This document shows positions 36,523-48,555 of a DNA stretch of 64,000 nt, in pieces. Origin of the DNA: Xanthobacteraceae bacterium (GTDB lineage Bacteria; Pseudomonadota; Alphaproteobacteria; Rhizobiales; Xanthobacteraceae). The position numbers were made by a program, and so were the translations under genes. Within the stretch, counting starts at the first letter, position 1. The number at the start of each line of letters is the position of its first letter. The notes below the pieces were generated by a model that did not search any database, was not told where the DNA came from, and was given only the letters and a program-made list of their open reading frames with translations. The stretch is taken from contig JARLIY010000160.1 in the NCBI GenBank assembly GCA_031291475.1, forward strand, positions 22,305 through 86,304. Reading direction: 5' to 3'.

Positions 36523-38795
36523 ATAAGAAGGTGATTCCCCCGGGTTTAGGCGATGTTCAGGAGATCGCGCTGCGCGAGGCGCTCGAAGAGCGCTATCTCG
36601 CTTATGCACTCTCGACCATCATGCATCGCGCCTTGCCGGACGCGCGCGATGGGCTCAAGCCAGTGCATCGGCGCATCCTCTACGGCATGCGGCTCTTGCG
36701 CCTCGATCCGGGTGCGGCGCTGAAGAAATCGGCAAAAATCGTCGGCGACGTGATGGGCAATTTCCATCCCCACGGCGATCAGGCGATCTACGACGCGCTG
36801 GTGCGGCTCGCCCAGGATTTCGCCTCGCGCTATCCGCTGGTCGACGGGCAAGGCAATTTCGGCAACATCGACGGCGATAATCCCGCCGCCATGCGTTACA
36901 CCGAAGCGCGGTTGACCGATGCCGCGCGGCTCCTGCTCGACGGCATCGACGAAGATGCCGTGGACTTCCGCCCGAGCTACGACGGCGTATCGCAGGAGCC
37001 GGTGGTGCTGCCGGCAGCCATCCCCAATCTTCTCGCCAACGGCTCGCAAGGCATCGCGGTCGGCATGGCGACCGCGATCCCGCCGCACAATATCGCCGAG
37101 CTCTGCGACGCGGCGTTGCATCTCATCGATCAGCCCAAGGCGCGCACCCGCACATTGCTTAAATTCGTGCCCGGACCGGATTTCCCGACCGGCGGAGTCG
37201 TCGTCGATCCGCCGGACACGATCGCCGAAGCTTACGCCACCGGCCGCGGCTCGTTCCGGCTCCGCGCGCGCTGGAAGGTCGAAGATACCGGGCGCGGCAC
37301 CTATCTGGTGGTGGTCACCGAAATTCCCTGGCAGGTGCAGAAGATGCGGCTCGTCGAGCGCATCGCCGAACTGATGAACGAGAAGAAGCTGCCGCTACTC
37401 GCGGACATGCGCGACGAATCCGCCGAAGACGTGCGGCTCGTCTTCGAGCCGCGCTCGCGCAGCGTCGATCCGGCGTTGCTGATGGAAAGCCTGTTCAAGC
37501 TCACCGAGCTGGAAAGCCGCGTGGCGCTGAACATGAACGTGCTGGTGCGCGGCCGCATTCCAACCGTCATCGGCCTTGCCGAAGCCTTGAACGAATGGCT
37601 CACGCACCGGCGCGACGTTCTGCTTCGCCGCTCGCGCTTTCGGCTCAGTCAGATCGAGCATCGCCTCGAAGTCCTGGGGGGCTATCTCGTCGCCTATCTG
37701 AACATCGACAAAGTCATCAAGATCATTCGCAAGGAGGACGAGCCGAAGCCGGTGCTGATGAAGACGTTCAAGCTTTCGGACGTCCAGGCCGACGCCATCC
37801 TCAACATGCGGCTGCGCAATCTGCGTCGGCTGGAAGAGATCGAAATCCGCACCGAGGACAAAGAGCTGCGTGCGGAAAAGAAGTCGATCGAGGAGCTGCT
37901 GCGCTCGGAGAAGGCGCAGTGGAAGACCATTGCCGGCCAGATTCGCGACGTGCGCGACCGGTTCGGCACCAAGACGCCGCTCGGCAAACGCCGTACCGGC
38001 TTCGCCGAGGCGCCGGCGCATGACGAAGCCGCGATTGAGCAAGCTCTGGTCGAACGCGAGCCGATCACCGTCGTCGTTTCCGAGAAGGGCTGGATTCGCG
38101 CGTTGCGTGGGCAGGTCGCCGATCTGTCCGGCCTAGTGTTCAAGGCCGACGATGCGCTCAAGCTCGCTTTCTTCGCCGAGACGACGTCGAAGCTTCTCGT
38201 CTTCGCCACCAACGGGCGCTGCTATACCATCGAGGCTGCGAAATTGCCGGGCGGCCGCGGCCACGGCGAACCCGTGCGTTTGTTCATCGAGCTGGAGCAG
38301 GAGGCTGATGTTATTTCGGTGTTCCGCCACGAAGGCGGGCGCAAGCTGATCGTGGCGAGCCACGAAGGCAGGGGATTTATCGTCCCCGAAGACGAATGCC
38401 TCGCCAATACCCGCAAAGGCAAGCAGGTGCTCAACGTGTCGGCGCCCGACAAGGCCTGTGCTATCGCCCCGGCCGAGGGCGAACTGGTGGCGGCGATCGG
38501 CGAGAACCGCAAGATGTTGGTGTTCCCGATCGATCAGGTGCCGGAGATGTCGCGCGGCCGCGGCGTGCGGCTGCAGCGTCACAAGGACGGCGGGCTTTCC
38601 GATATCAAGGTGTTCGAGGCGGAGAAGGGTCTGAGCTGGACCGATTCCGCCGAACGCGTCTTCACGCTGTCATTGAAAGAGCTTGCCGACTGGCGCGGCA
38701 ACCGCGCCGACGCCGGGCGTCTCGCGCCCAAGGGCTTTCCCAAAACCAACAAGTTCGACAGCGAAAGCAATGAGCGAATGGCGAGCAGCGAGTAA
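36519..38795 (+). CDS. parC: DNA topoisomerase IV subunit A
   Basis: 758 residues. Catalytic Tyr127 is in [10 protein letters not shown]. The winged-helix and tower domains are followed by a C-terminal beta-pinwheel (GCYTI-like blades from about 520 on), shorter than in GyrA, which fits ParC. The quinolone-determining segment reads [11 protein letters not shown]: Gln88 replaces the Ser80 of E. coli and Asp92 replaces Glu84. The enzyme decatenates daughter chromosomes with ParE. It converges with bpt three bases away. Confidence 0.94.
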   Translation: MNKKVIPPGLGDVQEIALREALEERYLAYALSTIMHRALPDARDGLKPVHRRILYGMRLLRLDPGAALKKSAKIVGDVMGNFHPHGDQAIYDALVRLAQDFASRYPLVDGQGNFGNIDGDNPAAMRYTEARLTDAARLLLDGIDEDAVDFRPSYDGVSQEPVVLPAAIPNLLANGSQGIAVGMATAIPPHNIAELCDAALHLIDQPKARTRTLLKFVPGPDFPTGGVVVDPPDTIAEAYATGRGSFRLRARWKVEDTGRGTYLVVVTEIPWQVQKMRLVERIAELMNEKKLPLLADMRDESAEDVRLVFEPRSRSVDPALLMESLFKLTELESRVALNMNVLVRGRIPTVIGLAEALNEWLTHRRDVLLRRSRFRLSQIEHRLEVLGGYLVAYLNIDKVIKIIRKEDEPKPVLMKTFKLSDVQADAILNMRLRNLRRLEEIEIRTEDKELRAEKKSIEELLRSEKAQWKTIAGQIRDVRDRFGTKTPLGKRRTGFAEAPAHDEAAIEQALVEREPITVVVSEKGWIRALRGQVADLSGLVFKADDALKLAFFAETTSKLLVFATNGRCYTIEAAKLPGGRGHGEPVRLFIELEQEADVISVFRHEGGRKLIVASHEGRGFIVPEDECLANTRKGKQVLNVSAPDKACAIAPAEGELVAAIGENRKMLVFPIDQVPEMSRGRGVRLQRHKDGGLSDIKVFEAEKGLSWTDSAERVFTLSLKELADWRGNRADAGRLAPKGFPKTNKFDSESNERMASSE

Positions 38796-38797
38796 TT

Positions 38798-39562
38798 CTA
38801 TTCGCTGCTCGTATGCTCCTCCACCCTTGCCCAGCCGTCTGGCGTGAGCCGCTCCTGCGGCAGGAAGCGGCTCTTGTAATCCATTTTGCGCGAACCGCTC
38901 ACCCAATAGCCGAGATAGACGTAAGCGAGCCCCATGCGCTGCGCGCGGGCGATGTGGTCGAGCACCATGAAGGTGCCGAGCGAGCGGTCGGCTTCGTCCG
39001 GTTCGAAGAACGAATAGACCATGGACAATCCGTCGGCGAGCACGTCGGTCAGCGCCACGGCGATGAGGTCGCCGGCGTGGCGGCCGGGCATCGACGATCC
39101 GGGTTCGCGCCGCCGATACTCGATGATGCGCGTCTCGATGTGGCTGTCCTCGACCATCATGGCGTAATCGAGCACGGTCATGTCGGCCATGCCGCCGTCG
39201 CGGTGGCGCGAATCGAGATAGCCGCGGAAAATCGCGTATTGCTCCGAGGTCGGCACGGCGATCCGCATCTCGCCGACGATATCGGCGTTGCGGCTGACGA
39301 TGCGCCGCATGCTGCGCGTCGGACGAAATTCCTTGCTAACCACGCGCACCGAGACGCAACAGCGGCAACCCTCGCAAGCCGGGCGGTAGGCGATCGACTG
39401 GCTGCGGCGAAATCCGCCCTGGGTGAGGATATTGTTGAGCTCAGGAGCGCGCTCACCGACCAGGTGGGTAAAGACCTTCCGCTCCTCCTTGCCCGCGAGA
39501 TAAGGGCAGGGCGACGGAGCGGTCAGGTAGAATTGCGGGGTATCGCGCGAATGCTGGGTCAC
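38798..39562 (-). CDS. bpt: Aspartate/glutamate leucyltransferase (Bpt/ATE family)
   Basis: 254 residues. The N-terminal domain carries a Cys pair and cluster ([28 protein letters not shown]), and the C-terminal GNAT-like domain has [20 protein letters not shown] and [17 protein letters not shown]. Bacterial members attach Leu to N-terminal Asp or Glu, marking proteins for ClpS/ClpAP. Confidence 0.93.
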   Translation of the reverse strand: MTQHSRDTPQFYLTAPSPCPYLAGKEERKVFTHLVGERAPELNNILTQGGFRRSQSIAYRPACEGCRCCVSVRVVSKEFRPTRSMRRIVSRNADIVGEMRIAVPTSEQYAIFRGYLDSRHRDGGMADMTVLDYAMMVEDSHIETRIIEYRRREPGSSMPGRHAGDLIAVALTDVLADGLSMVYSFFEPDEADRSLGTFMVLDHIARAQRMGLAYVYLGYWVSGSRKMDYKSRFLPQERLTPDGWARVEEHTSSE

Positions 39563-39651
39563 GGGACGTATCGGGCCGTTGCCGGCCCTTGAGCCTCCTG
39601 TCGCCGAGACTGACCCGGCTGCTGCCTAGATTGCCCGAGAATACCGGCGCG

Positions 39652-40209
39652 TTAAAGGCCGAATCCGCTATATCCCGGCGTACGCGTTCGCAGCATGGCA
39701 GCCCGCGCCGCGCTGTTGATGACGATGGCGCCGACCACCATGTCGTGCAGCAGCCGCCGGCGCGGGCTGAAGAAGCCGACCACGAGGATGAGCGGCGAAA
39801 GCACGCTGACGCTGACCCAGTAAACGATCGCATGCACCGCGCCGAGCACGAAATAAGCGGGCGCGCCGTACCAGGTGCGCATTTCGAGTTCCATGGCGCG
39901 CATGCCGAGCGTGGCCGAAGCCGGGCTGCCGAGCGTGATTCCATAGTAGAACAGCGCCCAGATCACCGAAGCCGGCGATAACAGCCAGAACAAGGCCCAG
40001 CCCAGCCCGAAGGTGATCAGCCCGAAAACGAAGATGAACATCGCCGCTGCGACCAGCGGCAGCGTAATGATGATGAGGTCGATGACAAAGGCGACGACGC
40101 GCCGCGCCAAGACGCCTTCGAACAGCTCGGGATTGGCGGCCGGATCGTAGGCATGCGGCCGCAAATCGGCCGAGAAGCCCGGTCGCGGATCTGGCCCGGA
40201 ATAGCTCAT
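39652..40209 (-). CDS. RDD family membrane protein
   Basis: 185 residues. RRVVAFVIDLIIITLPLVAA is the first RDD-type helix (Arg-Arg..Asp), followed by SPASATLGMRAMELEM and SPRRRLLHDMVVGAIVI, the other conserved parts. Four membrane helices. Function in transport is suspected for some members only. It sits 89 bases upstream of bpt on the same strand. Confidence 0.9.
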   Translation of the reverse strand: MSYSGPDPRPGFSADLRPHAYDPAANPELFEGVLARRVVAFVIDLIIITLPLVAAAMFIFVFGLITFGLGWALFWLLSPASVIWALFYYGITLGSPASATLGMRAMELEMRTWYGAPAYFVLGAVHAIVYWVSVSVLSPLILVVGFFSPRRRLLHDMVVGAIVINSAARAAMLRTRTPGYSGFGL

Positions 40210-40269
40210 GACGGCCTCGCTTGCGACTCTGACATTGTAACGCCGGCGGAAATGAGGAAAAAGGCCGAC

Positions 40270-41490
40270 ATGGTGACGCTAGCCGATATCGAAGCCGCCC
40301 GCCGCATCCTTGCCGGCCAGGTGTTGCGCACGCCGCTGCTCGCGGCGCCGCCGCTCTCGACGCTGACCGGCGCCGAGGTATTCGTGAAGTACGAGAATTT
40401 GCAGGTCACCAATTCGTTCAAGGAGCGCGGCGCCTATGTGAAGCTTGCGGCGCTGTCAGCCGACGAGCGCCGCCGCGGCGTTATCGCCATGTCGGCCGGC
40501 AACCATGCGCAAGCCGTAGCCTATCATGCCCGCCGCCTCGCCATCCCGGCGACCATCGTCATGCCGGTGACCACGCCGTTCGTCAAGATCAAGGCGACCG
40601 AGGCATCCGGCGCCACCGTCGTCCTTGACGGCGAGACGATCAGCGAGGCGCAGGCGCGCGCCGAGGCGATCGCGGCCGAGCGCAATCTCGTTTGGGTCCA
40701 CCCCTACGACGATCCGCGCATCATCGCCGGTCAGGGAACCATCGCGCTCGAAATGCTGGAAGAGGCGCCCGATCTCGACACGCTGGTGGTCCCGATCGGC
40801 GGCGGCGGACTGATCGCCGGCTGCGCCATCGCCGCGCGGGCGAAAAAGCCTTCGATCGAAATCGTCGGCGTTGAAGCTGCACTCTACCCGTCGATGTGGA
40901 ACGCCGTGCACAAGGGCAACCGTCCGTGCGGCGGCGCCACGTTGGCGGAAGGCATCGCGGTGAAGAATGTCGGCAAACTGACGCTGCCGGTGGTGCGCGA
41001 ATTCGTCCGCGACATCATCCTCGTCGACGAGCCGCAGATCGAGCGCGCGGTCAACGCCTTCCTCACGTTACAGAAGACCATGGCGGAAGGAGCGGGCGCC
41101 GCCGGGCTTGCCGCCATGCTGGCTTCGCCCGCGCGCTTCCGCGGCCGCAGGGTCGGGCTGATCCTTTGCGGCGGCAATATCGATCCGCGCATTCTCGCTT
41201 CCATCATGGTGCGCGAATTGGAGCGCGCCGACCGCATCGTGTCGTTTCGCCTGACCATTCCCGATCGGCCCGGAATCCTCGGCCAGATCGCCACGCGGCT
41301 GGGCGAGTTCGGCGCCAACATATTAAGCGTCGATCATCACCGGCTGTTCCTCGACGTTCCCGCCAAGGGCGCCAAGCTCGACGTGACCATGGAGACGCGC
41401 GACGCGGCGCATGCCGAGGAAATTTTCAGCGCGCTCGCCGCCGACGGCTATCGGCCGGTGCGCATGCCGAGCGGTACGGCGCTGGAGTGA
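40270..41490 (+). CDS. ilvA: Threonine ammonia-lyase with C-terminal ACT domain
   Basis: 406 residues from ATG 40270; ATG at 40252 is an alternative. The PLP lysine lies in NSFKERGAYVKL; PIGGGGLIAGC binds phosphate. Residues from about 328 (VSFRLTIPDRPGILGQIA) form an ACT domain that may bind an effector amino acid. The length fits the short catabolic/biosynthetic form. It converts Thr to 2-oxobutanoate for isoleucine synthesis. Confidence 0.93.
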   Translation: MVTLADIEAARRILAGQVLRTPLLAAPPLSTLTGAEVFVKYENLQVTNSFKERGAYVKLAALSADERRRGVIAMSAGNHAQAVAYHARRLAIPATIVMPVTTPFVKIKATEASGATVVLDGETISEAQARAEAIAAERNLVWVHPYDDPRIIAGQGTIALEMLEEAPDLDTLVVPIGGGGLIAGCAIAARAKKPSIEIVGVEAALYPSMWNAVHKGNRPCGGATLAEGIAVKNVGKLTLPVVREFVRDIILVDEPQIERAVNAFLTLQKTMAEGAGAAGLAAMLASPARFRGRRVGLILCGGNIDPRILASIMVRELERADRIVSFRLTIPDRPGILGQIATRLGEFGANILSVDHHRLFLDVPAKGAKLDVTMETRDAAHAEEIFSALAADGYRPVRMPSGTALE

Positions 41491-41507
41491 GGACCCGGCT
41501 ACAGTCG

Positions 41508-42308
41508 TTATTTTCCGCCGAAGAGATTTTGCAGAAAATCGAGCGGTCCGCTGCTTGCGGGTTCCGCGGGCGCGCCGGGGCCGGCGGCGTCCGGCCGCGG
41601 CCGCGGCCGCGGCATCGGCACGCCGCTCGAACTTGCTGAAGCCATCTGCGTCATCGGTGCCGTCGGCGCCGTCTGTGCGTCGACGGCGACGTGCGGCCGG
41701 CGCCGCGGCAGCGGAATCGGGTCGGACAGCGGCGCGGCGGCCATGGCGTCGGGCTGCGGATCGCTCGCGGGCATTTGTCCGGCAAGAGTGACGTTTGATG
41801 TCGTTGTGTCGGGCGTCGCGGCGGCGACCGGCGCCGGCATATCGGCGGGCTTAGGCTGCATCGGGACCGTGGGTGACATATCGGTCAACTTTGGCGCGCT
41901 CGGCGGCGGTGGGATCGAGGACGCTGTGCCCGCCGGCATGGTGGCGGCATTCTCCGGCGTGCGGTCGCCGAGGAACGGCCCCTTGGGCGTCGTGGCTTTC
42001 GCTTCGACCGTCGAGGACGACGGATCGGCGAGCTTGGCCTGCTTGGCCGCGTCGGCCATCATCCGGTCGGTTGCATCTTGACTGTTAGTTTGGCCGGCAT
42101 TCTGGCCGGGATTGTCGCTTGCGGGGGTGTTGATCGAAGCCGTCGACGCGAGCTGATGGAAGGTCGGGATTTTGGGCGCCCCGACATAAGAGCGCACGAA
42201 TGCGGTAATCGTCCACAACACCACCGGGATGGCGATGATCACCGCCACCAGGATGATGATCCGGCGCAACAAGGGCACGTAATGCCCGATCTCGTCGTCT
42301 TCACGCAT
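41508..42308 (-). CDS. Membrane-anchored Pro-rich hypothetical protein
   Basis: 266 residues from ATG 42308. One membrane helix (IIILVAVIIAIPVVLWTITAF) follows a short cytoplasmic start, and the rest is a low-complexity Pro/Ala/Thr/Ser chain, with DPIPLPRRRPHVAV and VPMPRPRPRPDAAG near the end. A short hydrophobic C-terminus (PLDFLQNLFGGK) closes it. Similar Pro-Arg motifs occur in the transglycosylase at 20365-22620, suggesting a shared envelope interaction. It follows hemB by 37 bases. Function unknown. Confidence 0.7.
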   Translation of the reverse strand: MREDDEIGHYVPLLRRIIILVAVIIAIPVVLWTITAFVRSYVGAPKIPTFHQLASTASINTPASDNPGQNAGQTNSQDATDRMMADAAKQAKLADPSSSTVEAKATTPKGPFLGDRTPENAATMPAGTASSIPPPPSAPKLTDMSPTVPMQPKPADMPAPVAAATPDTTTSNVTLAGQMPASDPQPDAMAAAPLSDPIPLPRRRPHVAVDAQTAPTAPMTQMASASSSGVPMPRPRPRPDAAGPGAPAEPASSGPLDFLQNLFGGK

Positions 42309-42345
42309 GGCACCCGCCTTCGTCGTGTTATCCCGGCGTGGACGG

Positions 42346-43991
<1,646 letters not shown>

Positions 43992-44073
43992 GTGAAGCAA
44001 AAACTTGAAGCAAGGATTTGCCGTCTGAACGCGCAGAGTTGACGAACAAGCTGATCAAAAGTGAGGTCCACCG

Positions 44074-44878
44074 TTGGACGCAAATCTCATATTTGATATC
44101 GGCGCCCACCGCGGTGAAGACACTGAATTCTATCTGAGGAAGGGATTCCGAGTCATCGGCGTGGAAGCCAACCCCGCGCTGTACGAAGGGCTGCGTCAAA
44201 AATTCAAGACGTTTATCGCGGACGGCCGCCTCAAAGTGGTGAACAAGGCAATCTCTTGGGCCGCCGGAATAGTGAAATTTTACGTCAATAAAGACGTTAC
44301 GGAGTGGGGCACGTTTGATCCGGAGTGGTGGAACGGAATTGACGAAAGGGCACCGAAAGTAGGGAGATTGAAGTCGAGGCCGTCACCACCGCCGATCTAT
44401 TCCGTGAATTCGGCGTGCCGTAATTACGTAAAAATCGACATTGAGGGGTACGATACGATCGTTCTCGAGAGTTTCGCCGAAATCAGCGAGCGGCCAGAAT
44501 ACGTTTCGATCGAATCCGACAAAGGTTTCGTTCCGGGGAATTCGACGAGAGATAGCGTTGCTGACGTCCCTCGGATTTAATCAATTCAACATTGTGAGTC
44601 AGCGGTCGGTACTTCGGCAACGATTGCCCCAGCCGCCCAAAGAAGGAATTTATGTAGAGCATCAGTTTGAAAAAGGCTCGAGCGGTCTGTTCGGAGCGGA
44701 ACTTCCCGGACCGTGGTTGAGCGCACAAGAAGCCATCGAAGCGTACCGGCCGATCTTCCTTCGCTACGCGCTGACTGGCGACGATCCATTTGTCACGCAG
44801 CGCTGGCTTCGCGAGATTTTCCGCAGCCTGGGCTTTCGGGCGAATTACTACGACACTCATGCGCGAAGATCTGGCTGA
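44074..44878 (+). pseudogene. FkbM-family methyltransferase, frameshifted
   Basis: From TTG 44074 the frame starts as a good SAM-binding domain (IFDIGAHRGEDTEFYL; VEANPALYEGL). Near 44361-44366 it must shift to read IEVEAVTTADLFREFGVP, shifts back at 44421-44424 to YVKIDIEGYD, and shifts again near 44521-44525 to read REIALLTSLGFNQFNIV through to GLFGAELPGPWLSA and the stop at 44878. At least three frame errors make it a pseudogene, unless the assembly is poor here. It borders glycan-synthesis genes, where FkbM enzymes O-methylate sugars. Confidence 0.8.
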
Positions 44879-44896
44879 AGCGGCCGCACAAGGCCG

Positions 44897-46078
44897 CTAA
44901 GCTCGGCTCGCCTGCGCTTTGACGCGGCCGGCGCCAGCGGCCTGGTCGCGCAGCACGCTTTCAACCCGCTCGATCACCGCCGCGGCGGATACGTTGTGCA
45001 TGCAGGCGTGGTCGTAGCGGCAGCGGCTGAGCTGGCGCAGGAAGCAGGGCGAGCAGGGCTCGCCCGACCGCAGCACCGCGTCGCCGCGGCCATAGGGGCC
45101 GATCCAGACCGGATCGGTCGGCCCGAAAACGCTGACCACAGGACGATCGAGCGCCACCGCAAGATGCATCGGACCGGAATCGTTGGTCACGCTGATGAGC
45201 GAGCGGCGGATCAATGCCGCAAGCTCGGTGAGCGTCGTCTCGCCGGCAATGTTGACCGCTCCGGGCGCGAGCCGGGCCACCTCTTCGCAGACGTCGCGCT
45301 CGCGTTGCGTTCCGATCAGCGCCACGGCAGAGCCTTGGCGCAGGAGATGCCGCGCCACCTCGGCGAACTTGGCGCTACCCCAGTGCTTCGTTTCCCAAAT
45401 CGTGCCCGGCGCCATGGTGATGAGGCCGCCGTCGCCGACGCCGTGGTGCCGCAGCAGCGCGTCGATCTGGGCGTTCGCCGCCGGCGGAATGGGAAAGGAG
45501 AAATCGGGAGGCCCCTCCGCAAGTCCCAGAAGCGGCCCGACATTGAGATAACGGTCGACCGCATGCACGTCGAGGCTCGGCACCTGGATGTGGTGGGTGT
45601 AGGCGATCCAGCTGCCCTCGCGGGCGCCCTGCCAGGCATGCTTGCGTGCTTCGCGGGAGAATTTTCGCGGCGAAGCGTCCCAGACGCGCGCGCGCGGCCG
45701 GTCGAACCCGATGCGCACCGGCGCGCCGGTCACCAGCGTGAAGATCGCCGTGCGCAGCTGGCCGTGCATGTCGACCACGAGGTCGTAGCCGGTCTGGCGC
45801 AGCTCCAGCGCCAGACGGCCGTAGCTGATGAACGGCGTCAGCCGCCAGGGAGCCGACCAGTCCTCACGCTCGAATTCGACGACGTTGCTGATGGCCGGAT
45901 TGTGCCGAAGGAATTCGGCGATCGCCGGCGTCACCAGCCAGTCCAGTTGCGCCGCCGGATAGCGGTGGCGCAATTTATTCAACACCGGGATGGTGTGCAC
46001 GACGTCGCCGACAGCCGACAATTTGATCAGCAGGATTTTGCGGAAGTTGCGGTCGCGCAGATCGGTGCCGTCGGGCAT
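44897..46078 (-). CDS. Glycosyltransferase family 9 (heptosyltransferase-like)
   Basis: 393 residues from ATG 46078; a TTG at 46102 is the alternative. ILLIKLSAVGDVVHTIPVL is the GT9 N-terminus, and NDSGPMHLAVALDRPVVSVFGPTDP is the C-terminal ADP-sugar site. Members add heptose to lipopolysaccharide inner core on the cytoplasmic face. It follows the oxygenase gene by 44 bases on the same strand. Sugar specificity cannot be told. Confidence 0.92.
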   Translation of the reverse strand: MPDGTDLRDRNFRKILLIKLSAVGDVVHTIPVLNKLRHRYPAAQLDWLVTPAIAEFLRHNPAISNVVEFEREDWSAPWRLTPFISYGRLALELRQTGYDLVVDMHGQLRTAIFTLVTGAPVRIGFDRPRARVWDASPRKFSREARKHAWQGAREGSWIAYTHHIQVPSLDVHAVDRYLNVGPLLGLAEGPPDFSFPIPPAANAQIDALLRHHGVGDGGLITMAPGTIWETKHWGSAKFAEVARHLLRQGSAVALIGTQRERDVCEEVARLAPGAVNIAGETTLTELAALIRRSLISVTNDSGPMHLAVALDRPVVSVFGPTDPVWIGPYGRGDAVLRSGEPCSPCFLRQLSRCRYDHACMHNVSAAAVIERVESVLRDQAAGAGRVKAQASRA

Positions 46079-46122
46079 TGGCGAACTTCGCTGTCGGGAC
46101 AATGTGCGCGCCTCTACCGGGC

Positions 46123-46764
46123 CTATGCGCGGTTCGGCAAGATCATTTGCAGCACGCGCTTGAACGATGCGGAGGTATGGTGGCGCAGCATCGCGATCTG
46201 CCGATTGCCCTCCGACGTGAGCCAGTTGAACTGGATGACGCGGCGCTCGCCGGCGAACGGCTCATGCCCGTGCCAGGAATTGTCGCTGCGCTTGAACGCG
46301 AGCAAAGTGCCCGCGACCGGCGGCACCTCGGCGATGATGTCGTTGAGGTTGTCGGCGGAGCGAAGGAGCCGCAGCCGGCCGCCGGCGTCCCGCCACGACT
46401 CGTTCATGTAGATGAGCACGGTGATGATCTTGCTGGTCGAATCGGTGTGGATCTTGCCGTCGCGGGCGTCGCAGCGGCCCCGCACCGTGGTCACGGTCGG
46501 CCGACCCGACAAATCGAGGCCGAATTTTTCCTCGAACGCCTCGCGGAACGCGTCGCTTTCCAGTTCGTCGAGCAAAATCTGGAAGGCCGGACCGAATTCG
46601 ACCTGATCGACGGGAAAGCTCCCCGAGGTGGAGATTTTCGGATAGTCGGCGTTGACCGCCGCCAGCGCAGCGGGGCCGATGAAGCCGGAAACGATCAGAT
46701 GCGGAAACGGCTCGCGCACCAAAGGCGTCGCCCGGAACGCCTCAAGTCTTAGATAATCCGGCAT
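46123..46764 (-). CDS. 2OG-Fe(II) oxygenase
   Basis: 213 residues from ATG 46764. The iron ligands are in KIHTDSTSK (His and Asp) and SWHGHEPF (distal His), followed by an Arg in ERRVIQFNW that should bind 2-oxoglutarate. This is the prolyl-4-hydroxylase-like superfamily. Its position between GT9 and GT39-like genes suggests modification of a surface glycan or lipid, but protein substrates are possible. Confidence 0.88.
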   Translation of the reverse strand: MPDYLRLEAFRATPLVREPFPHLIVSGFIGPAALAAVNADYPKISTSGSFPVDQVEFGPAFQILLDELESDAFREAFEEKFGLDLSGRPTVTTVRGRCDARDGKIHTDSTSKIITVLIYMNESWRDAGGRLRLLRSADNLNDIIAEVPPVAGTLLAFKRSDNSWHGHEPFAGERRVIQFNWLTSEGNRQIAMLRHHTSASFKRVLQMILPNRA

Positions 46765-46881
46765 TTTTCGCTCTATTTTCGTTGGCTGCCGGCAAACTAG
46801 CACCCCGACGCGGCGGGGTAAATCAATGCGCGTGATCCGGAAAAGTGGAAACCGGTTTTCCGATAAGATCATGCGCCAGCA

Positions 46882-48387
46882 TTATTGCGCTTGCGGGCGC
46901 AAGATCGCCCAGCCGACACGGACCGACCCGCCACCGCGGTCCCACGGCAGATCGAATGGCGCACCGACAATGGCGCCGGGCGCGATCGCGGCAAGGTTCG
47001 CAGGCATCACTTTCGGATCGCTTTCGGTCCACACCAAAACGCTGCCGCGGGCGCGCAGATCGGCCATGTCGATCCACGGCGCGCGGCGCGGCAGGCCATC
47101 AATCAGCACGCGCGGCTGCGGGCGCTGTTTCGAATAATGCGAAACATTGCCGCCGTCCCACATCGAGCCGATGACGTAAGCGGGGTTTTTGCCGGTGGCG
47201 GCCGCGAAGCGTTGCGCGATCGCGGCGGAAAGCTGATCGCCGGGAAAAAACGCAGCGCGATAACGGTGATCGAAATCCGGCAGCACGACGTAATCGGCGA
47301 AGAACGCGGCGACGGAGATGATGAACACCGCCGCCCAGTGGGTGCCGAGATGCGTAAGCCGCGCGCGCTCGATCGCCGCCGGGGCGGCCATGACGAGCCA
47401 AAGGCCGAGGAACAGCCAGAGCGGATAGCCCCAGGTCGGCTGGGTGCCGCGGCCGCTGAGCAGGGACGCGACGAACAAGGTGGTGGCCGGCCCGAATGCC
47501 AATAGCGTGACGATGCGGCGATCGAAGGCATCGGGCTTCCGCGGCGGCGCCGGCAGTTTTGGCCGCGGCCAGAAGAGGGGCGCGGCGATAAACAGCGCCG
47601 GAAGGAGAAAGACGATCTGGCTGCCCAGATATTCGGCTAGATAGACGAGATGATCGAGCGCGCCATTCGGCGGCGCGGAGCGCGACTCGACATAGCGAAG
47701 CGGCAGGAAATCGTTCTGCACCAGCCAGACGAGATGCGGCGCCATGACCGCGAGCGCAACGACGGCAGCGACCCACGGCCCCGGCGTCGCCAGGCTGCGG
47801 CGCGCCGCCGGATCGATCACCATGAACAGCGCCATCGGCGCGATCAGCACCGCGACGAAATATTTCGCCCAGAAGGATAGCCCGAGCGCCACGCCGAGCA
47901 GGATCCAGTAGCCAAGCTTTCCCCGCCGCAGCGCGGCGTAGAAGGCGAAACCGGCGAGCGCCCAGAACGGCAGTTCGACGACGTTATGGTTGAATTTGAC
48001 CGAGCTGAAATTGAGATAATGCAGGCCGTCGACGATCAGGACGGCGGCCAGCGCGCCGAGCGTGCCGACCAGCGGCCGCGCCGTCATCCATACCGCGACA
48101 AAGGCGGCGATCACCGCGACCTGGCAGAGCGCGTAGAGCGAGGCGTCGGTGCCGAATACGCGGTAGGTCAATTCCGCCAGCCACCACGGCAGCGGCGGCA
48201 GCTTGTCGTAGCCGAGCTGCCATTCGCGGCCGTAGGTCAAGGCCTCGATCACGTCGAGCGGCAGGTTGCGGTAGAACAGCGCCGGCAGCGCCGTCCAGAC
48301 CAGCCCATGGACGGCGAGAAAGGCCACAAACGCGGTTTGCGGGCGGCGTTCCACCGCGTCGATCCATCGTGCCATCTTTACATTCAT
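46882..48387 (-). CDS. Membrane glycosyltransferase, family 39 (ArnT/PMT-like)
   Basis: 501 residues from ATG 48387. The first loop has PLDVIEALTYGREWQLGYDK, with the acidic catalytic region and KLPPLPWWLAELTYRVFG of GT39 enzymes. About ten to twelve membrane helices follow, then a periplasmic domain from about 400 (ADYVVLPDFDHRYRAAFF). It would transfer a sugar from a polyprenyl phosphate carrier to lipid A or another acceptor in the periplasm. Confidence 0.88.
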   Translation of the reverse strand: MNVKMARWIDAVERRPQTAFVAFLAVHGLVWTALPALFYRNLPLDVIEALTYGREWQLGYDKLPPLPWWLAELTYRVFGTDASLYALCQVAVIAAFVAVWMTARPLVGTLGALAAVLIVDGLHYLNFSSVKFNHNVVELPFWALAGFAFYAALRRGKLGYWILLGVALGLSFWAKYFVAVLIAPMALFMVIDPAARRSLATPGPWVAAVVALAVMAPHLVWLVQNDFLPLRYVESRSAPPNGALDHLVYLAEYLGSQIVFLLPALFIAAPLFWPRPKLPAPPRKPDAFDRRIVTLLAFGPATTLFVASLLSGRGTQPTWGYPLWLFLGLWLVMAAPAAIERARLTHLGTHWAAVFIISVAAFFADYVVLPDFDHRYRAAFFPGDQLSAAIAQRFAAATGKNPAYVIGSMWDGGNVSHYSKQRPQPRVLIDGLPRRAPWIDMADLRARGSVLVWTESDPKVMPANLAAIAPGAIVGAPFDLPWDRGGGSVRVGWAILRPQAQ

Positions 48388-48555
48388 CGGTCCGCCGCGG
48401 TCCGCCGTTTCAGCGCGTCGCCTTAGCATGCACGGGAAATCCTCGCGAGAACCATGGTGAAAATGGGCGCAAGCCTTGCTATTGAGGCTTTCTATTGAGA
48501 CCCTGCGAAGGCAATCCGGCGGGCGGCTGAAACGGGGCAAACGGCGGGGCACGAC

